A DNA stretch of 8,392 nt, taken from positions 1-8,392 of the forward strand of contig JAUSNQ010000147.1 in NCBI GenBank assembly GCA_030655595.1, read 5' to 3'. Positions 1-7,153 of this stretch are shown here, one piece after another. The position numbers and the translations under genes were made by a program. Position 1 is the first letter of the stretch. Each line of letters begins with the position of its first letter. This stretch comes from Paludibacter sp. (lineage in GTDB: Bacteria > Bacteroidota > Bacteroidia > Bacteroidales > Paludibacteraceae). The notes under the pieces were generated by a model that was given only the letters and a program-made list of their open reading frames with translations, was not told the DNA's origin and did not search any database.

Positions 1-1217
1 CCGTCACCATCAGCATAATAAAGAAATTTGGGATAACCATTTGTCAGTTGGTAGTCGGTGATATCTGCTGTGATAGGATAATTGTAAACTGACGCCATAC
101 CTGTGGAAGAAAATGAACGAGAGGTGTTTTCCTGAATATTCGCCGAAAAGGTAAAAGATAGCGATTTGATAGGTTGATAAGTTCCTTTCAACAAAACTCC
201 CAACTTATTCAGATAATCATTGGGCACTATACCATCGTTTTTCGAATAATTTGCAGAAGCATAAGTTTGAAATTTTTCACTACCGCCATTTAAACTAAGG
301 TCATATTTTTGATAAAAACCATTTCCCAGAAAGTTATTCACATTGTCGTAGATTTTTTCACCGGGGTTCAATGGAGGTCCCCATCCACCCATCGCTTTGT
401 CGACGTAAAAACCCTGAGATCCCGGGGAGTAACTGGTTTGTAATTGTTGCAGACGGGTTGGGATGTCGTATTGCCAGCTAGCATTTACCGTTGCGCTGAC
501 TTTTCCAACTTTTCCTTTTTTAGTGGTAATCATGATTACACCATTACCTGCATCCTGTCCGTATAGAGCAGCAGCTGCAGCACCTTTTAATACCGTAACA
601 TTTTCAATGTCATTCGGGTTGATGTCGGAAGCTGTGGTTCCTTGTCCGGAAATAGGCATACCATCCAAAATAAACAATGGTTCGTTGTTTTGACTATTAT
701 TTACAGATGAAATACCACGAATGATGACTTGTGTGCCGGAATTGGGAGAACCACTTGAATTGGTAACACTCAAACCTGCAATTTTTCCTTTCAACGCATT
801 AACAAAGTTTGGTGACTTGTTTTCAGTCAGTGTTTCAGAAGAAATACTCTGTACGGAAAAATTCATGCGCTTTTTCTCTTGCTGAATACCCATGGCAGTT
901 ACAACAATTTCATCAATAACAAGTGCATCCGGGCGCATCGAAATATTGAGTACGGTCGTTGATGGGGTGATTTTTTGTTCCTGAGGTGCCATTCCCACGT
1001 AACTGAATATCAGGGTTGCTGTAGCGGGTACGTTTGACAGACTGTATTTCCCGTCCAAATCAGTGATTGTGCCGGTAGTAGTTCCTTTTACAACCACAGA
1101 AACTCCAATCAGAGCCTCTTGGTTCTCGTCAACAACTACTCCTGAAATCGATTTTTGTGCAAAAACACTTAGCGGTGTAAATACAATTAAAATGAGTAGA
1201 AAAAAGTACTTTCTCAT
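1..1217 (-). CDS. SusC/RagA-family TonB-linked outer membrane protein, N-terminal part (runs off left edge)
   Basis: The minus strand is open from the ATG at 1215-1217 to the window edge, giving 405 residues with no stop. Residues 1-20 form a signal peptide (MRKYFFLLILI core, likely cut after VFA before QKS). Residues about 22-95 resemble the carboxypeptidase-regulatory-like domain typical of SusC proteins (ISGVVVDENQEALIGVSV, then TDLDGKYSL). A TonB-box-like segment (IDEIVVTAMG) lies at 101-110. The plug domain spans about 118-236, with IIRGISSVN, PLFILDGMPI and the family signature LYGQDAGNGVIMITTKKGK. The start of the beta-barrel follows. Full-length members are about 1000 residues, so roughly the last 600 are missing here. 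Such proteins import glycans or peptides across the outer membrane with a SusD lipoprotein, which would be expected off the left edge. Family is certain; substrate cannot be read. It is divergent from the downstream salvage genes, so a shared role is only a possibility. Confidence 0.95.
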   Translation of the reverse strand, partial: MRKYFFLLILIVFTPLSVFAQKSISGVVVDENQEALIGVSVVVKGTTTGTITDLDGKYSLSNVPATATLIFSYVGMAPQEQKITPSTTVLNISMRPDALVIDEIVVTAMGIQQEKKRMNFSVQSISSETLTENKSPNFVNALKGKIAGLSVTNSSGSPNSGTQVIIRGISSVNNSQNNEPLFILDGMPISGQGTTASDINPNDIENVTVLKGAAAAALYGQDAGNGVIMITTKKGKVGKVSATVNASWQYDIPTRLQQLQTSYSPGSQGFYVDKAMGGWGPPLNPGEKIYDNVNNFLGNGFYQKYDLSLNGGSEKFQTYASANYSKNDGIVPNDYLNKLGVLLKGTYQPIKSLSFTFSANIQENTSRSFSSTGMASVYNYPITADITDYQLTNGYPKFLYYADGD

Positions 1218-1270
1218 ACTGTTTAAATAGATTTAAGAGAATTATTTTTTGATTTACGTCGTTAATATCA

Positions 1271-1301
1271 CAAATATGTTTGATTCGAAATATGCCGCAA
1301 G
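1271..1301 (-). promoter_or_regulatory. Candidate Bacteroidota promoter for the SusC-like gene
   Basis: Read on the minus strand, CTTG (1298-1301) is followed after 19 bases by CATATTTG (1271-1278). The Bacteroidota primary sigma factor consensus is TTTG near -33 and TAnnTTTG near -7, so each element has one mismatch and the spacing is in the usual range. Transcription would begin about 45-50 bases before the ATG at 1217. This is a by-eye match in A+T-rich DNA and is unproven. Confidence 0.4.
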
Positions 1302-1540
1302 ATAGAAATCATTTCGTTTAAATGAAAAAATCTTTCTGTTTTATGTTGTATTTTTTTGTATATTTAACTAAAGGGAACATAAACCAACAAAAATTAAGCA
1401 ATGGAAACACAAATTAAATATATTGAATGCATTTAAACATCGTAATAATGGGTTAAACAATTGTAATATAGAAATATAAATGAAAAGGCAAAATTAAATA
1501 ATGTGTATAATGTATAATGAAACTTAACGATTTATAGTCT

Positions 1541-1575
1541 TTTGCTATGAATTAGAAAAAGATATTCTACTTTCG
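1541..1575 (+). promoter_or_regulatory. Candidate Bacteroidota promoter for the metallophosphoesterase gene
   Basis: TTTG at 1541-1544 and TACTTTCG at 1568-1575 resemble the Bacteroidota -33 (TTTG) and -7 (TAnnTTTG) elements, with one mismatch in the second. The 23-base spacing is a few bases longer than typical, which lowers confidence. It would give a leader of roughly 40 bases before the ATG at 1624. No Shine-Dalgarno sequence precedes that start, which is usual in this phylum. This could be the promoter of the whole plus-strand gene set. Confidence 0.3.
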
Positions 1576-1623
1576 TAAAATTAAATCAAAGTCATAAGCA
1601 TAGCATATATACAAAAAAATGCC

Positions 1624-3480
1624 ATGAAAAAGTTAAGAACTGTTTTTTCTATAGTCGTATTGTGTGTAATTCAATTGAGTTGGTCGGCGGTGCCGAATTG
1701 CTCTTTCGAATTTGCACTTATTACTGATATTCACATCAGCAATAATGAAACAAGTATTGATGATTTGAAAAACACAGTTTCATCTATTAATAACACGCCA
1801 GCAGTACAATTTGTTTTTGTTTCGGGTGATTTGACAGAAGGTGGTGATCCCGGTTCGCTCATGAAAGCTAAGAATTTGTTGGATCAATTGCAAGTTCCTT
1901 ATTTTGCTGTACCTGGAAATCATGAAACGAAATGGAGTGAGTCGGGTGTGCTCGATTTCTCTAAAATATTTGGTAGTGATCGCTTCCGATTCGATTACGG
2001 TAATTTTGTTTTTCTGGGCTTCAATAGCGGTCCAATTATTCGCATGATGGACGGTCATGTTGGTATGCAAGATATTCATTGGTTGGAAAATGAACTAAAG
2101 TCGGTTGAGTTGTATAAAGACATCATCATTGTAACGCATTACCCGCTGCAATCTGGAGATGTTGATAATTGGTATGAAGTGACCGATTTACTTCGAAAAT
2201 ACAATGTGAAGGCGGTGTTAAACGGACATTACCATACCAATAAAATGACGGCATATGATGGAATTCCTGCGTTTATCAACCGATCTAATTTGCGGGGTAA
2301 GAGTGATGCTGGTGGTTATTCAGTTTATGTAGTTACACAAGATTCTATCCTGGTAAGAGAACAAATCATCGGTAAACCTGCTCGTCCGTGGGGAGGATAT
2401 GCTTTGAGAAAACGCTATTATACGGAGGATAATTCAGCTTATCCACGTCCGGATTTTTCTGTAAACCAGCAATATCCTCAAGTGAAATCACTTTGGATTG
2501 TGAAAATTCAAGCTGCTATTTATTCTTCTCCGGTTGTGTCGGGCGATAAGGTCTATGTTGGCGATGATTTGGGTGTGCTTTCTTGTTTATCACTGAAAGA
2601 TGGTCAATTGTTGTGGCAGTTTGAATCGAAAAGTCGCATTCTGGGAACTCCGGCTGTTGGGAATAATGTGGTTGTTTTTGGTTCGACCGATCAATATATA
2701 TATGGTGTACATGCTGAAACGGGTAAATTGATTTGGAAACTGAAAACAGATGCGGCAGTTATGGGTGCTGTGACAATTGACAAGAATCGCGCTTATATCG
2801 GCAGCAGTGATCAGGTATTCAGATGTATCGATATTCGAAATGGAAAACTGATCTGGCAGTACCAAGGCGTGACCGGATATGTGGAAACACGGCCCTTGCT
2901 TTATAATAACAAGATTATTTTCGGAGCATGGGACAGTTATTTATATGCTTTGAACAAGAGAAATGGCAAACTTGCCTGGAAATGGAACAACGGCAACAAT
3001 CGCATGCACTTTTCTCCTGCTGCGGTTTGGCCGGTGGGTGCATATGGCAAGGTATTCTTTTCTGCTCCGGATCGGGTGCTGACTGCCTTAAATGCGAAAA
3101 ATGGAGAAGTTGTGTGGCGGACAAAAGAGTCCATGGTGCGCGAAACCATTGGTTTGTCGGCCGACAAGAAAAGAATTTTCAGCAAAACCATGCAGGATAG
3201 TGTGGTGTGTTACGATGCGAAATTAAAAGAACCGAAAAAACTCTGGTCGGTCAACGTCGGTTACGGCTACGACCATGCCCCAAGCATGCTGATGGAAAAA
3301 GATAATATTGTGTATGGCAGTACCAAAAACGGACTTATCTTTGCACTCGATTCGTTTACCGGAGCTGTTTTGTGGAAGCACAAAGTCGGAAACTCGCTGA
3401 TCAACACGGTGTTGCCGTTGGGAGATGGGAAGTGTTTGGTTACGAGTGCAGAGGGATATGTTGGGGTGATAATGAACTAA
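1624..3480 (+). CDS. Exported metallophosphoesterase fused to a PQQ-type beta-propeller
   Basis: The 618-residue product starts with a signal peptide (residues 1 to about 22, hydrophobic core FSIVVLCVIQL), so it should act in the periplasm or at the cell surface. Residues about 28-250 form a calcineurin-like metallophosphoesterase with all the expected metal-site motifs: D35-x-H37, G68-D69, G98-N99-H100-E101, H172 (THYP) and G201-H-x-H204. The domain therefore looks catalytically intact. From about 300 to the end there are seven to eight repeats of the PQQ/YWTD-like type, each built as a short strand, a G-rich turn, then xxALDxxTGxLxW. Examples end at LLWQF (333), LIWKL (373), LIWQY (413), LAWKW (454), VVWRT (500) and VLWKH (586), consistent with a beta-propeller. 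These propellers often serve as binding or scaffold modules and need not hold PQQ. Substrate is unknown; a nucleotide, sugar phosphate or lipid phosphate are all possible. The next gene begins within 70 bases on the same strand. Confidence 0.9.
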   Translation: MKKLRTVFSIVVLCVIQLSWSAVPNCSFEFALITDIHISNNETSIDDLKNTVSSINNTPAVQFVFVSGDLTEGGDPGSLMKAKNLLDQLQVPYFAVPGNHETKWSESGVLDFSKIFGSDRFRFDYGNFVFLGFNSGPIIRMMDGHVGMQDIHWLENELKSVELYKDIIIVTHYPLQSGDVDNWYEVTDLLRKYNVKAVLNGHYHTNKMTAYDGIPAFINRSNLRGKSDAGGYSVYVVTQDSILVREQIIGKPARPWGGYALRKRYYTEDNSAYPRPDFSVNQQYPQVKSLWIVKIQAAIYSSPVVSGDKVYVGDDLGVLSCLSLKDGQLLWQFESKSRILGTPAVGNNVVVFGSTDQYIYGVHAETGKLIWKLKTDAAVMGAVTIDKNRAYIGSSDQVFRCIDIRNGKLIWQYQGVTGYVETRPLLYNNKIIFGAWDSYLYALNKRNGKLAWKWNNGNNRMHFSPAAVWPVGAYGKVFFSAPDRVLTALNAKNGEVVWRTKESMVRETIGLSADKKRIFSKTMQDSVVCYDAKLKEPKKLWSVNVGYGYDHAPSMLMEKDNIVYGSTKNGLIFALDSFTGAVLWKHKVGNSLINTVLPLGDGKCLVTSAEGYVGVIMN

Positions 3481-3522
3481 GAGCTAAGAACTAAGAGCTA
3501 AGAGGTTAGAATTAAAAGCTGA
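3474..3522 (+). repeat. Period-7 tandem repeat, unit GARCTAA, overlapping a stop codon
   Basis: Seven consecutive 7-base units begin at 3474. The first four (3474-3501) fit GARCTAA exactly, alternating GAACTAA and GAGCTAA; the next three (3502-3522) are degenerate (GAGGTTA, GAATTAA, AAGCTGA). The TAA of the first unit is the stop codon of the metallophosphoesterase gene. Because 7 is not a multiple of 3, successive TAA triplets fall in all three forward frames. The units have no dyad symmetry or T-tract, so this is not a standard terminator. Confidence 0.85.
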
Positions 3523-3547
3523 AATGTAAATGCATAATTATATTGAT

Positions 3548-5011
3548 ATGAAAGTAAATTGTTTTATTCCTTTTCAAGACATCGAGCAAGTTGAAAAATC
3601 AATCGCATCGATGAAAAACTCAAATCTCGTTTCAAAGGTATTTTTGCTTACACTGGGTAAAACATCTGAAAAAGTTGCCGGATGTGAAACGATTGAAGTT
3701 GATTCTTTCAGTTCAACTGCCATGGTGAAAGCTATTGCTGCCAAATCGAATGCCGACTACACCCTGATATACACCAAAACGGATGAGTTGAGTGTTGGTT
3801 ATTTCGCATTGGAACGCATGGTGCAAATTGCTGAAAGTTCGGTTGCCGGCATGGTGTATAGCGACCATTATCAAATGAAAGATGGCGTTAGATCGAATAG
3901 GCCGGTTGTGACTTACCAGCAAGGCAGTCTGCGTGATGATTTTGATTTTGGATCTATGCTTTTGTACCGAACTTCGGATTTGAAAGAGGCGGCTGAGCAA
4001 ATGACAACTCATTATGCATTTGCAGGCTTGTACGACCTACGCCTCAAAGTGTCAGAATCTGCCGAACTCGTTCATATCAACGAATATCTTTACACGGAAA
4101 TTGAAGATGATAACCGGAAAAGTGGTGAGAAACAGTTTGATTATGTGGATCCAAAAAACCGGGCGGTACAAATCGAAATGGAACAGGCTTGCACGGAACA
4201 CCTCAAAAAAATTGGTGGATACCTCAAACCTGAATTTAAAAAGGTGAATTTCAATATTCAACCTTTCGAATATGAAGCGTCGGTTATCATCCCTGTCTTT
4301 AATCGTGTTAGAACTCTTGCTGATGCAATTCAATCAGTTCTCAATCAAAAAACAAATTTCAAATTCAACCTGATTATCGTGGATAATTATTCTACGGATG
4401 GAACTACTGAGCTAATTAAGACTTTCGCATCCGACAAAAGGTTAATCCATGTCATTCCAGAGCCAAAAGACCTTGGTATAGGAGGCTGCTGGAACGTGGG
4501 TGTTGCCCACGAAGCTTGTGGTAAATTTGCTGTTCAGCTCGATAGCGATGATGTTTACTCGGATGAAAATACCCTTCAAAAAATTGTGGATGCTTTCTAC
4601 GAACAAGATTGTGTGATGGTGGTGGGTAGCTATATGCTGACTGATTTTGATAAAAAGCCGATTCCTCCGGGTATGATTGATCACAAGGAATGGACACCTG
4701 ATAATGGACGAAATAATGCTTTGCGTATCAACGGATTGGGAGCGCCTCGTGCGTTTTTCACGCCTATGCTGCGCGAAATCAGGGTGCCCAATACCAGTTA
4801 TGGGGAAGATTATGCACTGGGACTGGCTTTCTCGCGGGAATATCAGATTGGACGCATTTACGATGTGCTGTACCTCTGTCGCCGCTGGGAAGACAATTCC
4901 GATGCTTCGTTGGATGTGGTGAAAATGAACGGTCATAATACCTATAAAGACAGAATCAGGACGTGGGAATTGCAGGCACGAATTGCATTGAATAAAAACA
5001 AAAATGGTTAA
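3548..5011 (+). CDS. Tandem-domain family 2 glycosyltransferase
   Basis: The C-terminal half (about residues 244-480 of this start) is a clear GT-A, family 2 glycosyltransferase: SVIIPVFNR opening strand, IIVDNYSTDGT, the metal/nucleotide-binding motif QLDSDD, an acceptor-side GED (GEDYALGLAFSRE) and CRRWEDNSD, which resembles the RW motif near the active site. The N-terminal half (about 1-225) looks like a second, diverged GT-A domain: it opens with VNCFIPFQDIEQVEKSI, has TKTDEL where a DxD might stand, and ends with GSMLLYRTSDL and GLYDLRLKVSE, as in GT2 folds. There is no signal peptide or membrane segment, so it is likely cytoplasmic. An in-frame ATG at 3530 would add six residues; I prefer 3548 because MKVNCFIPF starts directly at the first strand. 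Its last 8 bases overlap the next gene. Donor and acceptor are unknown. Confidence 0.88.
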   Translation: MKVNCFIPFQDIEQVEKSIASMKNSNLVSKVFLLTLGKTSEKVAGCETIEVDSFSSTAMVKAIAAKSNADYTLIYTKTDELSVGYFALERMVQIAESSVAGMVYSDHYQMKDGVRSNRPVVTYQQGSLRDDFDFGSMLLYRTSDLKEAAEQMTTHYAFAGLYDLRLKVSESAELVHINEYLYTEIEDDNRKSGEKQFDYVDPKNRAVQIEMEQACTEHLKKIGGYLKPEFKKVNFNIQPFEYEASVIIPVFNRVRTLADAIQSVLNQKTNFKFNLIIVDNYSTDGTTELIKTFASDKRLIHVIPEPKDLGIGGCWNVGVAHEACGKFAVQLDSDDVYSDENTLQKIVDAFYEQDCVMVVGSYMLTDFDKKPIPPGMIDHKEWTPDNGRNNALRINGLGAPRAFFTPMLREIRVPNTSYGEDYALGLAFSREYQIGRIYDVLYLCRRWEDNSDASLDVVKMNGHNTYKDRIRTWELQARIALNKNKNG

Positions 5012-5924
5012 AAAATTTTTTCAGGAACAATTGGTTGAATGGCCTTTGGCTAATCAAAATTATAAGGCACTCGAAAAGGTGCTTGTCAAAGATTTTGACT
5101 TAGGCGGAAGTTCAGTAAGGGTACAGTTTAATCCCGAACGCATGCGTTCAAGTGCTGCGAAAGTGGATGTCAAATCAATTCAGGAAAGAAAATGTTTCCT
5201 TTGTCCGACGAATCTTCCTGCCGAACAACGTGGTATTCCTTTTGGAAAACGTTATCAGATTTTGGTTAACCCCTTTCCGATATTTCCGTTCCACTTGACC
5301 ATTCCCGATATGGAGCATACCGATCAGTTGATTCTTGATCGCTTAGGCGATATGCTTGATTTGGCTCAAGCGCTGGATGATTTCGTGGTTTTTTATAACG
5401 GACCGAAATGCGGTGCTTCTGCTCCTGATCACCTGCATTTTCAGGCGGGTAATAAGGGCTTTCTGCCTTTGGAAAAGGATGTGCAGACTGTCAAACGAGA
5501 AGTAATCATTTCCAACGAAAATTTATTGTGTTATGTTTTACCCGATTATCATCGCAATGTAATCGTGATTGAATCAGAAAAGAAAGAAGAAGTTCGAAAA
5601 CTTTTCAACAGGATTTACGAAATGCTGGAGATAAAAGCAGGCGAAAAAGAACCGATGCTAAATATCGTTAGCTGGTTTCAAAAAAACAAATGGGTTACCT
5701 GCATCTTTCCGCGCGAAGTGCATCGTCCGAAATGTTACTTTGCAGAAGGTGATGATAATATGTTATTAAGTCCTGCCTCGGTTGATTTGAGTGGGGTATG
5801 CGTACTTCCGCAGGAAAAGGATTTTAAAAAAATAACTGTAAACCATATTAAAACTGTTTTCAAAGAAATTTGTATCAGCAATGAAATGATGCAAGTAATA
5901 ATGAAAAAAATACAAAGCAAATGA
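5004..5924 (+). CDS. DUF4922 protein, HIT/GalT-type nucleotidyltransferase or nucleotide-sugar phosphorylase-like
   Basis: The 306-residue product has the hallmarks of the GalT/Ap4A-phosphorylase branch of the HIT superfamily. YNGPKCGASAPDHLHFQAG (131-149) contains H143-L-H145-F-Q147, matching the HxHxQ motif in which the second His is the nucleophile that carries the nucleotide. GAS upstream of the motif is typical of these phosphorylases. ERKCFLCP (61-68) gives a C64-x-x-C67 pair that could bind zinc as in GalT, and the PFPIFPFHLTI stretch (90-100) is the usual strand before the core. A second conserved block, W230 to K243 with IFPREVHRPK, is shared with GDP-L-galactose phosphorylase-like proteins. 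No signal peptide, so cytoplasmic. By family analogy it would transfer or phosphorolytically release a nucleotide from a nucleotide sugar or dinucleotide; the real substrate is unknown. It overlaps the upstream glycosyltransferase by 8 bases and the downstream gene by 4, indicating coupled translation. Confidence 0.85.
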   Translation: MVKKFFQEQLVEWPLANQNYKALEKVLVKDFDLGGSSVRVQFNPERMRSSAAKVDVKSIQERKCFLCPTNLPAEQRGIPFGKRYQILVNPFPIFPFHLTIPDMEHTDQLILDRLGDMLDLAQALDDFVVFYNGPKCGASAPDHLHFQAGNKGFLPLEKDVQTVKREVIISNENLLCYVLPDYHRNVIVIESEKKEEVRKLFNRIYEMLEIKAGEKEPMLNIVSWFQKNKWVTCIFPREVHRPKCYFAEGDDNMLLSPASVDLSGVCVLPQEKDFKKITVNHIKTVFKEICISNEMMQVIMKKIQSK

Positions 5925-7153
5925 GAAAAATCGTTATTATACTGATTAGTTGTTTGTCCCTCAGTCTGAGCGGACAAACAATCAAAGTGAAAACCGGTCT
6001 TGAAGTGCTGAAACAGCAAAATTTCAAAGTGCTGACAGGAAAACGGGTGGGTCTCATCACGAATCCTACGGGAGTTGATAATCAATTGAAATCAACCATT
6101 GACATTTTGTTTGAAGCTCCCAATGTGAATTTAGTAGCACTATACGCTCCTGAACACGGCGTTCGCGGCGATGCGCATGCCGGTGATCATGTAGATGATG
6201 AAAAAGATCAGAGAACCGGTTTGCCGGTGTACTCGCTGCACGGAAAAACGCGTAAACCCTTACCTGAAATGCTGAAAAACGTTGATGTGCTGGTTTATGA
6301 TATCCAGGATATTGGTTGTCGCTCGTTTACTTATATTAGTACGATGGGTCTGGCCATGGAGGCTGCTGCTGAAAATGATATCGAGTTTATTGTACTCGAC
6401 AGACCTAATCCATTGGGTGGTCTCAAGGTAGAAGGTGGTTTAGTTGAAGATCAGTTTGTGTCTTTTGTCAGTCAGTTTAAAATACCGTATGTGTACGGCC
6501 TGACTTGCGGAGAACTTGCCTTGCTCTTAAACGGTGAGAATATGCTCAAAAAATCATGCAAATTGCATGTTGTGAAAATGAAAGGCTGGAAACGTAAGAT
6601 GATATATGAAGACACCAGACTGCAGTGGATTTCTTCATCACCGCATATTCCTCACCCAATCACCGCACTTTTTTATCCTGTAAGTGGAATTTTAGGTGAA
6701 TTGGGCTATATGTCGATTGGGGTGGGTTACCCGCTTCCGTTTGAGTTGTTTGCTGCCGAATGGGTTGATGCGGAAAAATTGGCTGAAAATATGAATAATT
6801 TAAAATTGCCGGGATTGTTTTTCAGACCGATTTATTTTAAACCTTTTTATGCAACGGGACAAGGAAAACGCTTGAACGGCGTGCAGGTGCATATCTTAGA
6901 TTATGCAGCCGCAAGGCTTTCTGAAGTGCAGTTTTATGTGATGCAGGAAATTGCTGCATTGTATCCCGACAGGGCAGTGTTTGATTATGCCAACCCGCAA
7001 AGGTTTAACATGTTTGATAAAGTCAGCGGTAGCGATTTTGTTCGTTTGACTTTCACCAAAACAAACCGTTTCGAAGATATCAAAGATTTTTGGTATAAAG
7101 AGGTGGATGGATTTAAGAAAACATCAAAAAAATATTATTTGTATAAAAAATGA
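5921..7153 (+). CDS. namZ: Exo-beta-N-acetylmuramidase, NamZ type (DUF1343, GH171)
   Basis: The 410-residue product has an N-terminal export signal (residues 1 to about 18, VIILISCLSLSLS) and then the full DUF1343 fold. Recognisable blocks are KRVGLITNPTG (41-51), YAPEHGVRGDAHAG (75-88, holding E78 and H79, the region of the proposed catalytic Glu), VYDIQDIGCRSFTY (125-138), VLDRPNP (158-164) and YGLTCGELA (192-200). Characterised members (NamZ of Bacillus subtilis and Tannerella forsythia) cut MurNAc from the non-reducing ends of peptidoglycan glycans, in the periplasm for Gram-negative species. Length is normal for the family. A Cys at residue 11 (LISC) resembles a lipobox, but the preceding hydrophobic stretch is very short, so a cleaved soluble form is more likely. 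It sits between the DUF4922 gene and the MurT-like gene with ATGA overlaps on both sides, which fits supply of MurNAc to the downstream uptake and kinase genes. Confidence 0.92.
   Translation: MRKIVIILISCLSLSLSGQTIKVKTGLEVLKQQNFKVLTGKRVGLITNPTGVDNQLKSTIDILFEAPNVNLVALYAPEHGVRGDAHAGDHVDDEKDQRTGLPVYSLHGKTRKPLPEMLKNVDVLVYDIQDIGCRSFTYISTMGLAMEAAAENDIEFIVLDRPNPLGGLKVEGGLVEDQFVSFVSQFKIPYVYGLTCGELALLLNGENMLKKSCKLHVVKMKGWKRKMIYEDTRLQWISSSPHIPHPITALFYPVSGILGELGYMSIGVGYPLPFELFAAEWVDAEKLAENMNNLKLPGLFFRPIYFKPFYATGQGKRLNGVQVHILDYAAARLSEVQFYVMQEIAALYPDRAVFDYANPQRFNMFDKVSGSDFVRLTFTKTNRFEDIKDFWYKEVDGFKKTSKKYYLYKK

Larger units (their letters stand above)
1218..1623. other. A+T-rich divergent intergenic region
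   Basis: These 406 bases separate two divergent genes and hold no convincing gene. The DNA is visibly richer in A+T than the flanking coding sequence. I see one candidate promoter facing each gene, annotated separately. An 11-codon open frame (1401-1436) and a tandem pair of GTATAAT (1505-1518) are also present but unsupported as functional elements. I found no clear inverted repeat, riboswitch-like fold or tRNA by eye. Confidence 0.7.

Noticed and set aside
1401..1436. An 11-codon open frame in the intergenic region, beginning METQIKY
   Set aside because: Very short, no ribosome-binding signal, and such frames are expected by chance; no support for translation.
1505..1518. Tandem GTATAAT, resembling a -10 box of the E. 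coli type
   Set aside because: Bacteroidota primary promoters use TAnnTTTG instead of TATAAT, and chance matches are common in DNA this rich in A+T.
1619..1627. Two-codon upstream frame (ATG at 1619) overlapping the start of the metallophosphoesterase gene
   Set aside because: It is out of frame, ends after two codons and has no supporting signal; likely coincidence.
2928..3200. Overlapping short open frames on both strands, including Cys-rich peptides
   Set aside because: They are alternative frames of the propeller-coding region, where the main frame shows regular repeats ending in a LxW motif.
3474..3522. Period-7 array considered as a CRISPR or a terminator
   Set aside because: Units are only 7 bases with no spacers, and there is no inverted repeat or T-run, so neither class fits.
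4442..4936. A 164-residue open frame on the minus strand
   Set aside because: It lies wholly inside the glycosyltransferase gene, whose plus-strand product carries clear GT2 motifs over the same bases. The antisense peptide has no recognisable domain.
5921..5953. Lipoprotein signal at the NamZ start (LISC, Cys11)
   Set aside because: Only about seven hydrophobic residues precede the Cys, shorter than usual for a lipoprotein signal; the hydrophobic stretch continues past it, as in an ordinary cleaved signal peptide.
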